A DNA stretch of 64,000 nucleotides from S015-6 sp964384945 (GTDB taxonomy: Bacteria; Desulfobacterota; DSWW01): contig CAYLMK010000026.1 of the NCBI GenBank assembly GCA_964384945.1, forward strand, positions 8,735 to 72,734. The letters are read 5' to 3'. A program made the position numbers and the translations under genes. Below, piece by piece: positions 16,131-24,041 of this stretch. Position 1 is the stretch's first letter. Each line of letters opens with the position of its first letter. The notes under the pieces are model-generated. The model worked only from the letters and a program-made list of their open reading frames with translations. It had not been told where the DNA came from and did not search any database.

Positions 16131-17355
16131 GCAGTGCGGCATGGACCCGCTCGACCAGCTCCGGGGCCTCGACCCGGTCGCTGTCCGTGTTCGTGACCGC
16201 GCCGACGTAGACGTCGAGTTCCGGAATGTACTGCATCACCGACCCGCTGCCCGGAAGCCCGCCGTTGTGCCCCACGGTCGTGAAGCCGTCCCAGTGCTGC
16301 CTGGACAGCCCGAGCCCGTACTCTTCCCCCAGGGGGTCTTCCGGGTCGACCGCCAGGTATTCCGTCGCCTGGGCGAGCCCGGCCTCGGAACAGACCCGTC
16401 CCTCCAGGAACGCCGACAGGAACCTCACCAAGTTGCGGGGGCAGGAGATGATGGCCCCCGCCGACCAGCCTACGCTGTTCAGGCCGTTCGGGGAGCTTGC
16501 CAGGTCCGTGCTCGGGATCTTCTCCTCCAGCAGGCCGAACAGGTTCGTGTAGCCCCAGGGATCGAGAGGAGCCCCCTTGCAGGGCAGGTAGGATCCGGTC
16601 ATCCCGAGCGGCTCGAAGAGCCGCTCCCGGTATACGTCTTCCAGGGCCTTGCCCGTCAGCGTCTCGATGATCAAACCGACGGCGATGTATCCCGGCTGCG
16701 AGTAGTGGTATTTCTCCCCGGGCTCGCCGACCGGCTCGCGGGGGATGAACTCGCCCGTGTGGATGCTCAAGATCGGGATCGGCAGATAGGTCCACCGGAG
16801 GATTTCCATCGGCGAAAACCACTTCTCCGGATTCAGGAGCACCGTCAGGATGAAGAAGCCGTCCACGATCTGGATGTCCGGGATCCCGCTCCGGTGCTGA
16901 AGAAGGTGCCGCACGGTGATGTCCTCAGCGTTCGGGTAGTCGGGCACGAACTCGGCCAGGGTCGTATCGAGTCCGAGAAGGCCCTCGTCCACGAGCTGCA
17001 AGACGACCGCCGACGTGTGGGTCTTGGTTGCGCTGGCGATACGGGCCGGTTCGTCAACGTCAAAGGGCTCCAGGGTTTCCCTGTCCCGCACGCCGGTGGC
17101 GCCCGACCAGTCGAGCCAGCCGGGGGTCGTGACGACCGCGGAGGCGCCGTAGAGGCCGAAGTCGCGGGCCCACCCTTCAAGAGCCTCCTGGAGGCGGCTC
17201 GCCAGTCCCGGGTCGGTCCAGTCGTAAGGGGGCTCGGGCCGCGCCGGAGTGCCGCCCCCGTTTACGGGTGCGTCGTCGCCGCCGCACCCTGCCATCCAGG
17301 GTACGGAGGTCAGCAGGAGCAGCAGAAAAACGTAAAAGAGTCTGTTCTTCTTCAC
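16114..17355 (-). CDS. beta-lactamase-fold serine hydrolase lipoprotein
   Basis: This 413-residue lipoprotein (signal FYVFLLLLLTSV, lipobox MAGC) is of the class C beta-lactamase/D-Ala-D-Ala carboxypeptidase family. The nucleophile motif is SATK (SxxK). The second motif is YSQ where most have YxN, and the third is HNG in GHNGGLPGSGS in place of KTG. HLLQHRSGIPD is a further family hallmark. HxG and YxQ variants are common in esterases, so an antibiotic-hydrolysing role is not implied. GTG 17355 is chosen as start because GGAGG lies five bases upstream and the signal sequence begins there. The histidine kinase gene ends 29 bases before. Confidence 0.85.
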   Translation of the reverse strand: MKKNRLFYVFLLLLLTSVPWMAGCGGDDAPVNGGGTPARPEPPYDWTDPGLASRLQEALEGWARDFGLYGASAVVTTPGWLDWSGATGVRDRETLEPFDVDEPARIASATKTHTSAVVLQLVDEGLLGLDTTLAEFVPDYPNAEDITVRHLLQHRSGIPDIQIVDGFFILTVLLNPEKWFSPMEILRWTYLPIPILSIHTGEFIPREPVGEPGEKYHYSQPGYIAVGLIIETLTGKALEDVYRERLFEPLGMTGSYLPCKGAPLDPWGYTNLFGLLEEKIPSTDLASSPNGLNSVGWSAGAIISCPRNLVRFLSAFLEGRVCSEAGLAQATEYLAVDPEDPLGEEYGLGLSRQHWDGFTTVGHNGGLPGSGSVMQYIPELDVYVGAVTNTDSDRVEAPELVERVHAALLNQGP

Positions 17356-17384
17356 CTCATCCTCCCCAAGAGGCTGCGTGCGGT

Positions 17385-19541
17385 TCATGACTCGTAAAGG
17401 GGCATGGAAACCGTAAACGTGGTCCCGCTCGGCGCCTCCGGGTGGTCCTCCTGCGAGGAACTCACGAATTCGATGGCGCCTCCGTACTTCTGAACGATGC
17501 CGTAACAGAGGGAAAGGCCCAGGCCGGTCCCCTGGCCGACCTTCTTCGTGGTGAAAAAGGGATCGAAGATCTGCCCCTTGATCCGGTCCGGAATCCCCGT
17601 GCCGGTATCCCGGACCTGGACGAACACCCTGGAATTCTCGGCCCAGCCCTTCAGGGTGAGAGTCCCCCCTTTCTCCTCCATGGCGGCCACCGCGTTGTTG
17701 ATGAGATTGAACACGACCTGCTGGAACTCGCGGGCGTCCCCGACCACGGGCGGCAGCTCCGCCTCGATCGAGGAAACGATATTCACCTTCTTGGTCATGA
17801 GCGTGTTCCGGACGATGCCGATCACGGTCTCCATTGCCCGGTTGATGTCGACATGGTCCTGAAGGCCCTCGGAAACCCGTGCGAACCCGAGGAGATTCTC
17901 CACGATCTTCTTCGCGTGGTTTGCGTTGGCCTCGATCAGCGCGAGGTCTTCCCTTTCGGAGGAGCCGTCCTTGAACTTGTCCTTGAGCAGGTCCGTGAAC
18001 CCGAGGATGACCGCGAGGGGATTGTTGATCTCGTGCGCCACCCCGGCGGCGAGAATCCCGATGGAGGCAAGCTTCTCCGTGTTGTAGATGTGCTTGTCCA
18101 TCTCCACCTTTTCGCTCACGTCCTTGATGATGGCCGTGCTGCCCAACGGCTCGCCTTCCTTGTTGTAGAGCATGGTGCGGGAAATGTTCACGGTGATGCG
18201 CTTGCCGGACTTGGTGATCCGCTGCACCTGGTAGTTCCGCAGATAGCCCTTTTCACGGACCTCCCGCTCGATGCGGCCCAGTTCCTCGTCGGCGTCCATG
18301 TCCGGCGGGACCAGCCGCCGGAACCGGCTTCCGAGCATCTCTTCCGCCGTGTAGCCGAAGATCATTTCCGCTCCCTTGTTCCACATCTTCACCCGGTTGT
18401 CGTTGTCGATGAAGATGATCGCGTCGATCGAGTTCTGCACGATCGAGGAGATGAACTCCTCCTGCACGCTCACCTGCCGTTTGAGGGAACTCGTGGTGCG
18501 CCTCTGGTAGACCACGACCAGCATGGCGAACCCGAACATCACGGCGAGGATGGCGATCTCGGTCACGATCTGCCGCCTGTGCACTTTGTCCACGGCCGCG
18601 GCGACCTCGCTCGTGGGCGCGGAGACGGCCACGGACCAGAGGCTTCCGGCCGGCAGCGTCGGGCTCTTCGCGGGCGAGTAGGCGATCAGCTTTGCGATCT
18701 CGCCCTCGACCCCGCGATGCCACCCGCTCACGTATTGACCGGTCCCCTCCTCTCCCGTGAGCATCTGTTCCTTCATGATCCTGTTGATCTCCTTGAAGCG
18801 GATGTACGGCTTTCGCTCGGCGCGGGCGGTGAAGGCATTCTTGCCGATAAAGTCGAGATCCGGGTGGTAGAGAAAGAGGCCCTGCTCATTGATCACCCAG
18901 GCATAGCCGGTCTTGCCGGAGCGGATGCCCTCGACGGCCGCGCGCAGCAGATTCGTAACATCCAGGACGCCGAAGAGGATCTGCCCTTCGAGGCGCTTCC
19001 CCTGCAGGGGCGAGCAGACCACACCCACCACCACCGAATTTCCATTGGAATCGGTTCTGACCTGGAGCGGTCCCAGGGAGAGGGCCGCACCCTGCCCCCC
19101 AGGGCAGCCGGCCTGAATCCCCTGACGGTCCAGAAGCGGGAGTTCGGTGGTGCGGACCGATTCCAGGATCTCCCCTTTGGCCGACAGCCGCCCGATCTCC
19201 TTCAGGCCCTTGCCGTGGGTGTAGTCCAGGGTGGTTCGCAGGTACCTGTGGAGGGCCGCCGCCGGCGGCGCCCCGGTCAGGGTCTCGTTCAGTCGGCGCA
19301 CTTCGGCAAAGATATCCGACAGGTCCTCGTCGATACGAAGGGCCGCCTGACGGGCCAGGATGAGCTGCTGCTGGTTGAAGTCCTCGCGGAGCTGCTCGTG
19401 CATGTAGCCGCTTTCCAGGGACACGTTGTACAGGGCCGCGCCCAGGATCAGGAGCAGGACGACAGCGGTGACCGGCAGGAGATACTGAAAGCCCAGGATC
19501 GCGTTGAGAATGCCCCTGAGGAAGGAACCGAGTTTGCCCAT
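17385..19541 (-). CDS. membrane Cache-PAS sensor histidine kinase
   Basis: The 718-residue kinase has a first membrane helix (residues about 15-40, LLPVTAVVLLLILGAAL) and an extracytoplasmic Cache-type sensor domain of some 260 residues (GYAWVINEQGLFLYHPD is typical). A second helix is EIAILAVMFGFAMLVVVY. Next come a PAS domain (SIVQNSIDAIIFIDNDNR), a HisKA motif GVAHEINNPLAVILG and an ATPase domain with NLINNAVAAM, DTGTGIP and GTGLGLS. Start ATG 19541 gives a positively charged N-terminus before the first helix. No response regulator is adjacent; the nearby hybrid kinase at 14088 carries the only receiver in view. Confidence 0.9.
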   Translation of the reverse strand: MGKLGSFLRGILNAILGFQYLLPVTAVVLLLILGAALYNVSLESGYMHEQLREDFNQQQLILARQAALRIDEDLSDIFAEVRRLNETLTGAPPAAALHRYLRTTLDYTHGKGLKEIGRLSAKGEILESVRTTELPLLDRQGIQAGCPGGQGAALSLGPLQVRTDSNGNSVVVGVVCSPLQGKRLEGQILFGVLDVTNLLRAAVEGIRSGKTGYAWVINEQGLFLYHPDLDFIGKNAFTARAERKPYIRFKEINRIMKEQMLTGEEGTGQYVSGWHRGVEGEIAKLIAYSPAKSPTLPAGSLWSVAVSAPTSEVAAAVDKVHRRQIVTEIAILAVMFGFAMLVVVYQRRTTSSLKRQVSVQEEFISSIVQNSIDAIIFIDNDNRVKMWNKGAEMIFGYTAEEMLGSRFRRLVPPDMDADEELGRIEREVREKGYLRNYQVQRITKSGKRITVNISRTMLYNKEGEPLGSTAIIKDVSEKVEMDKHIYNTEKLASIGILAAGVAHEINNPLAVILGFTDLLKDKFKDGSSEREDLALIEANANHAKKIVENLLGFARVSEGLQDHVDINRAMETVIGIVRNTLMTKKVNIVSSIEAELPPVVGDAREFQQVVFNLINNAVAAMEEKGGTLTLKGWAENSRVFVQVRDTGTGIPDRIKGQIFDPFFTTKKVGQGTGLGLSLCYGIVQKYGGAIEFVSSSQEDHPEAPSGTTFTVSMPLYES

Positions 19542-19763
19542 CGCATTGCCTTTCGCGCCGGAAGGTCCGTCCTCATGATATCCCGAGACGGGCTGCCTGC
19601 TCAACAACAAGAAGGAGCAGGGGTCAGGCCCCACGACCACCCCGGAAGTGTATGAGGAGCCTGCCGATCCGGACCCTCACGCTCTCGGCACACGGGCCCG
19701 GATGACGGAACTCGACGGGAAGCGTGAGATGGATTATGCTAGCGGCTCGAAAGGAGGCTGCCG

Positions 19764-21002
19764 ATGAACCTGCACGAACGATTCCGCCTTATCTTCACGG
19801 CCTCGTTCATCGCCCTGGCCATGACCGCCTGCGGGAGCGATACGGAAGAAGGCTTCGGCCCTTCCCCGGAGAACGAGCCGCTCTACGAGCCGGATGAAGC
19901 GGGTCCTTTTGCCGTGGGCCGAAGCACCTTCACGGTCGCCGATGCGGACCGCGGGGGAAGGGAACTCCCCGTGGATGTCTGGTACCCCGTGGACCCGGAG
20001 GATGCCGCCGGAGGGACGCCGAGCCTCTATCGGGTGGCCGTCCAGGTGACGATCATCCCGGGAATCTGGGTCATCGAGCTCGTCTTCACGGCGCCGTCCG
20101 ATCTCGCCCTGGAAGGGCCGCCCGTCTCGCACGCCGGGGGTTTTCCCCTCATCGTCTTCTCGCACGGCTCCGGCGGCCTTCGCTACCAGTCCTTCTTCCT
20201 GACCGAGACACTGGCCAGCCACGGATTCGTGGTCGTTGCCCCGGATCACGTGGGCAATACGCTCCTCGACGAGCTCGGGGGCACCTTCGCTCCGCTGACC
20301 GACATGATGGTGGAGCGGCCCCTGGACGTCTCGTTCCTGATCACCCGCATGCTGGAGAAGGACGGGGATCCGGACGACTTCTTCTACCGGAGCATCGACG
20401 CGGACCGGATCGGCGTGTGCGGCCACTCCTTCGGCGGATTCACGAGCTTCGCCATGGCTGCCGGCTTCGGGGCCGACCCGCCCCCGGAGGTGGCCTCCGA
20501 GCTGCCCGAGGGATTCGTGCCGTTGCCGCCCGACCCGCGGGTGGACGCGATCGCGCCCCTCGCGCCGGCCTCCTCCTGGTTCGGCGACGGCGAACTCGCG
20601 GCCATCGACGTACCCACGCTCATCCTGGGGGGCACGCAGGACACGACCACGCCCATCGCAACCGAGAATGTCCGGCCCTTCGATCTCATGGACGGGCCGG
20701 TATTCCGGGCGGATCTCGCCGGGGCGGTGCACTTCTCCTTCTCGAACTCCTGCGATCTCATCCAGGCCATGCGGGACCGGGGGATTCCGCAGTCGGTCAT
20801 CGACGGCTTGCTGGGCAACGAGTTCAGTCTGCCGTGCCATCCGCCGCAGCTCGATATCGGCGAGGCGCACCGGATCACGAACCTGTTTACGGTTTCGCTG
20901 TTCAAGGCCTTCGTGGAGGGGGACGAAAGGTACGGCGAATACCTGACCGAGGCTTACGCCCAGGCCTCCGAGCCCAACGTCACGTTCTACGCCAAGCCGT
21001 AA
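19764..21002 (+). CDS. alpha/beta-hydrolase lipoprotein (PAF-acetylhydrolase-like)
   Basis: The 412-residue lipoprotein (lipobox MTAC, Cys23) has an alpha/beta-hydrolase catalytic domain. The oxyanion region is IVFSHGSGGLR, the nucleophile elbow is GHSFGG (Ser222), the acid is in LILGGTQDTTTP (about Asp293), and the histidine is at AVHFSF (about His323). The layout matches the PAF acetylhydrolase/dienelactone hydrolase-like lipases found on bacterial surfaces. AAGGCTGCCG precedes the ATG at ribosome-site distance. It is a lone gene between two leftward ones. The substrate is likely an ester and cannot be told further. Confidence 0.85.
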   Translation: MNLHERFRLIFTASFIALAMTACGSDTEEGFGPSPENEPLYEPDEAGPFAVGRSTFTVADADRGGRELPVDVWYPVDPEDAAGGTPSLYRVAVQVTIIPGIWVIELVFTAPSDLALEGPPVSHAGGFPLIVFSHGSGGLRYQSFFLTETLASHGFVVVAPDHVGNTLLDELGGTFAPLTDMMVERPLDVSFLITRMLEKDGDPDDFFYRSIDADRIGVCGHSFGGFTSFAMAAGFGADPPPEVASELPEGFVPLPPDPRVDAIAPLAPASSWFGDGELAAIDVPTLILGGTQDTTTPIATENVRPFDLMDGPVFRADLAGAVHFSFSNSCDLIQAMRDRGIPQSVIDGLLGNEFSLPCHPPQLDIGEAHRITNLFTVSLFKAFVEGDERYGEYLTEAYAQASEPNVTFYAKP

Positions 21003-21158
21003 TTGGCCCGTCGGTGGCCTTCTGATCGGGAGACAGCCGGCTCTCGCATCCTTCTCCGGCGCGCAAGGCCTTTGCGGAACTTGCGTGCGGCGTTGCGAAA
21101 GGCACGCCCCCCGACAGGAAATGGTTTTCGGCGAGGCCGCCGGGCGCAGGACGGCCCC

Positions 21159-23615
21159 TCACCACCGCCGACGTCGAATCCGGACCCCCACGAGCGCTGC
21201 CAGCGCAAACAAACCGGCCATGGTCACGGCGAGATCGGAGTTTCCCTGCACCGGGGACGGCCCCCGGGTCGAGGCCTCCGCAGACCCCGCACAGGAGCTT
21301 GGGCAGTAGTCGCCTCCGCTGCAGTCCTCGTCCGTGCCGGTGCACTCCATCTCCGGCGCACCGGGGTGGACCGCCGGGTCGCCGTCATCGCAGTCCAACT
21401 GGGGGAACGTGCACGCGGGGCTCGCGGGACTCCCGTAACCGTCCGCATCGTTGTCGATGCAGATTCCTGCCGTCCGGCTGCGCAGGACCGTCACATCGTC
21501 GCTGCTGTAAGTGGCCGCGAGCAGGTCCGGATCGGAGTCCAGGTCCACGTCTCCGAGGGCCAGCCCGAAGGGTGCATCCCCCACGGCGTAGCTCACGGCG
21601 GGCCGGAAGGTTCCGTCCCCGTTGCCGAGCAGGACCGAGACCACATCCTGGCTGTAGCTCGCCGCCACGAGGTCCGCATTGCCGTCCCGGTCGATCTTTC
21701 CAATCGCGATCCCGTACGGCTGATTCCCGGCCCCATAGCTCAGGGCCGCCTGAAACGTCCCGTCTCCGTTGCCCAGAAGAACGGAGACGCTGTCCGCGAT
21801 CGAATTCGTCGCGACAAGATCCGGGACACCGTCTCCGTCGAGGTCACCGATCCGGACCGACCAGCAACCGTCGCCGGCCGGGTAGTGGACCGCGGGTTGA
21901 AAGGTCCCATCCCCGTTGCCAAGAAGCACGGAGATGTTGTCGCCGTTGTAGTTGGCCACAGCCACATCCACATTCGCGTCTCCATTCAGAAGCCCCAGGG
22001 CCACGGACTGGGCCCCGTTGCCGGCTGCGTAGCTGACGGCGGCCTGGAAGGTCCCATTCGGGTTACCCAGCAGTACGGAGATATCGTCGCTGTTGTAATT
22101 GGCCGTGACCAGATCCGGATAGGTATCTCCGTTCAGCCTGTCGACTGCAGCCGCGCGGGGGCCGTCACCGGCCGCATAGTGGGCGGCGGTTTGCAACGTC
22201 CCGTCCCCGTTGCCAAGCAGCACGGAAACATTGTCGCTGTTGTAGTTGGCTGTCGCCAGGTCCAGGTCCGCGTCTCCGTTCAGATCGCCCAGCGCCACGG
22301 ACCAGGGTGCGTCCCCGGCCGGGTAATGGACCGCCGGCCGAAACGTCCCGTCCCCGTTCCCCTGCAGCACAGAGACGGTGTCCTCGAGGGTGTTCGCCAC
22401 GGCCGCGTCCGGCACGGTGTCCGTGTCCAGCGCACCGAGAGCCAGGGACTGCGGCCCGTTGCCGGCCTTATGATGGACTGCGGACGGGAACGTGCCGTCT
22501 CCGTTGCCGAAGAGCAGAGAGACCACCCCCGCGTTCGAATCCGCGACGGCGAGGTCCCTGGCCGCATCGCCGTCGAGGTCCTCGATTGCGACCGACGCCG
22601 CCCCGTCTCCGGCCGGGTAGTGGACCGCGGCCCGGAACGTCCCGTCCCCGTTGCCAAGAAGCACGGAAACGTTGTCCGAATTGAGATTGGCCACGGCCAG
22701 GTCCGGGTCGATGTCTCCGTCCAGAAGTCCGAGGCACACCGAGCGGGGCCCGTCTCCGGCCGGATAGGTGGCCGCGGCCTGAAACGTCCCGTCCCCGTTG
22801 CCAAGAAGCACCGAGACGTTGTCTGCGAGCAGGTTGGCCACGGCGAGGTCGAGATCGGTGTCCTCATCCAAAAGGCCGACGGCAACAGAATGAGACCCGT
22901 TTCCGGCCGGATAGGCGACCGCGGCCTGGAACGTCCCGTCCCCGTTGCCAAGAAGCACCGAGATGTTGTCGCTGTTGTAGTTCGCCGTCACCAGGTCCAG
23001 GTCGGTGTCGGCGTCCAGATCGCCTGCGGCAACGGACGGAGGCCCGTCGCCGGCCGCATAAGGGACGGCGGTCTGAAAGGTGCCGTCTCCGTTGCCAAGA
23101 AGCACCGAGATGTTGTCGCTGTTGTAGTTCGCCACGGCCAGGTCCAGGTCTGCGTCCCCATCCAGTCTCCCCAGGGCCACCGACCGGGGTCCGTCTCCGG
23201 CCGGGTTCGGCAGGTCGGCCCGGAACGTCCCGTCCCCGTTGCCAAGAAGCACGGAAACATTGTCGCTGTTGTAGTTGGCCACCACCAGGTCCGGAGCGGC
23301 GTCTGCATCCAGCCTGCCCACGGCCACCGACCAGGGCCCGTCGCCGACCGCATAACGGGCCTCGGCCTGGAACGTCTCGCTCCCGGTGCCCAGAAACACG
23401 GAAACGCTGTCACTGTTGAAATTGGTTGCGACCAGATCCGGGACCGCATCCCCGTTAAGATCCGACACGGCAACCGAGTAGGGAGCGTTCTGCGCGAACA
23501 GCACCACCCTTGAATCGAACAGGACCTCCGCGTCCGCGACCCTGGGGGGCGCGGGCACGGAGGTTAGGAAAACGATGGAGATCATGAGGGCCGAAGAGAA
23601 TCGAATTCTGCGCAT
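21159..23615 (-). CDS. secreted FG-GAP/VCBS repeat protein with C-terminal membrane anchor
   Basis: The 818-residue protein has a Sec signal followed by 13 full FG-GAP-type units of 49 residues plus a partial one. Each unit holds a calcium-loop-like segment (DLNGDAVPDL) and LLGNGDGTF. A cysteine-bearing MopE-like segment follows (DNDADGYG ... DCDDGDPAVHPGAPE). The C-terminus is a hydrophobic stretch with a basic end (LFALAALVGVRIRRRRW), like PEP-CTERM/MYXO-CTERM sorting tags. Start ATG 23615 is supported by GGAGGCAGAC just upstream; an ATG four codons earlier contains that site. Expected to fold as beta-propellers on the cell surface. Confidence 0.88.
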   Translation of the reverse strand: MRRIRFSSALMISIVFLTSVPAPPRVADAEVLFDSRVVLFAQNAPYSVAVSDLNGDAVPDLVATNFNSDSVSVFLGTGSETFQAEARYAVGDGPWSVAVGRLDADAAPDLVVANYNSDNVSVLLGNGDGTFRADLPNPAGDGPRSVALGRLDGDADLDLAVANYNSDNISVLLGNGDGTFQTAVPYAAGDGPPSVAAGDLDADTDLDLVTANYNSDNISVLLGNGDGTFQAAVAYPAGNGSHSVAVGLLDEDTDLDLAVANLLADNVSVLLGNGDGTFQAAATYPAGDGPRSVCLGLLDGDIDPDLAVANLNSDNVSVLLGNGDGTFRAAVHYPAGDGAASVAIEDLDGDAARDLAVADSNAGVVSLLFGNGDGTFPSAVHHKAGNGPQSLALGALDTDTVPDAAVANTLEDTVSVLQGNGDGTFRPAVHYPAGDAPWSVALGDLNGDADLDLATANYNSDNVSVLLGNGDGTLQTAAHYAAGDGPRAAAVDRLNGDTYPDLVTANYNSDDISVLLGNPNGTFQAAVSYAAGNGAQSVALGLLNGDANVDVAVANYNGDNISVLLGNGDGTFQPAVHYPAGDGCWSVRIGDLDGDGVPDLVATNSIADSVSVLLGNGDGTFQAALSYGAGNQPYGIAIGKIDRDGNADLVAASYSQDVVSVLLGNGDGTFRPAVSYAVGDAPFGLALGDVDLDSDPDLLAATYSSDDVTVLRSRTAGICIDNDADGYGSPASPACTFPQLDCDDGDPAVHPGAPEMECTGTDEDCSGGDYCPSSCAGSAEASTRGPSPVQGNSDLAVTMAGLFALAALVGVRIRRRRW
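21560..23500 (-). repeat. array of 13 tandem 147-bp FG-GAP units
   Basis: Units recur every 147 bases, for example the segment ccgtccccgttgcc at 22201, 22348, 22495, 22642, 22789, 22936, 23083 and 23230. The LLGNGDGTF-coding core is almost invariant at DNA level; the linkers differ. Confidence 0.9.
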
Positions 23616-23653
23616 GTCTGCCTCCATAATGAAAAATCGATTGATTCAATAAA

Positions 23654-23683
23654 ATATTAGGACATGCAACCGCTTCTTGTCAA
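23654..23683 (-). promoter_or_regulatory. sigma70-like promoter of the FG-GAP gene
   Basis: On the minus strand TTGACA (23678-23683) is followed by an 18-base spacer and TAATAT (23654-23659), about 40 bases upstream of the ATG at 23615, in A+T-rich DNA. Confidence 0.7.
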
Positions 23684-24041
23684 GAAAAACAATGGTTGTA
23701 TTCCGATTAAGGTGCAGTTATTCCAAAGCTGCCATGGCGTTCCACCATTATAGAAAGGAGAACGGATCGGGGATATGCTTTGATTTCGAGAGAGGTGATG
23801 GGACCGGAAATCAACCTATCCTGCTTGCATTTCTACGCCATCGCAAGTAATTATAAAACAATTTCTCATATCATCCCGGCGCTCATCGGCCCCTCCGTCT
23901 GTGTTGACATCAAGCCGCCGGCGTGTGATAGACAACGGATGCAAGGCAGGCGGAGCGTACCCCGCGAAGGCGGGGGGCCGGAGCAGGAACGAGGCGTACC
24001 CGCCACGGCTGCGCGAACGGCCTCCCCAGGCAGGAGGGAAC
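23684..24041. other. spacer upstream of the Lon-type gene with one REP-like hairpin
   Basis: No gene is seen. 23830-23875 is A+T-rich. 23960-23975 forms a perfect hairpin (ccccgc-gaag-gcgggg) of the same kind as those at 6596 and 29641. The strong ribosome site AGGAGGG at 24032-24038 serves the next gene. Confidence 0.5.

Noticed and set aside
16114..17355. Antibiotic-resistance beta-lactamase
   Set aside because: The second and third active-site motifs (YSQ, HNG) fit esterase or DD-peptidase-like members better than a resistance enzyme.
21560..23500. Regular repeats that could suggest a CRISPR array
   Set aside because: The 147-base unit is in-frame coding sequence for FG-GAP repeats, with no short repeat/spacer pattern.
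23904..23935. Promoter TTGACA near the Lon-type gene
   Set aside because: No acceptable -10 follows within 16-18 bases, and no heat-shock (sigma32 or CIRCE) element is seen.
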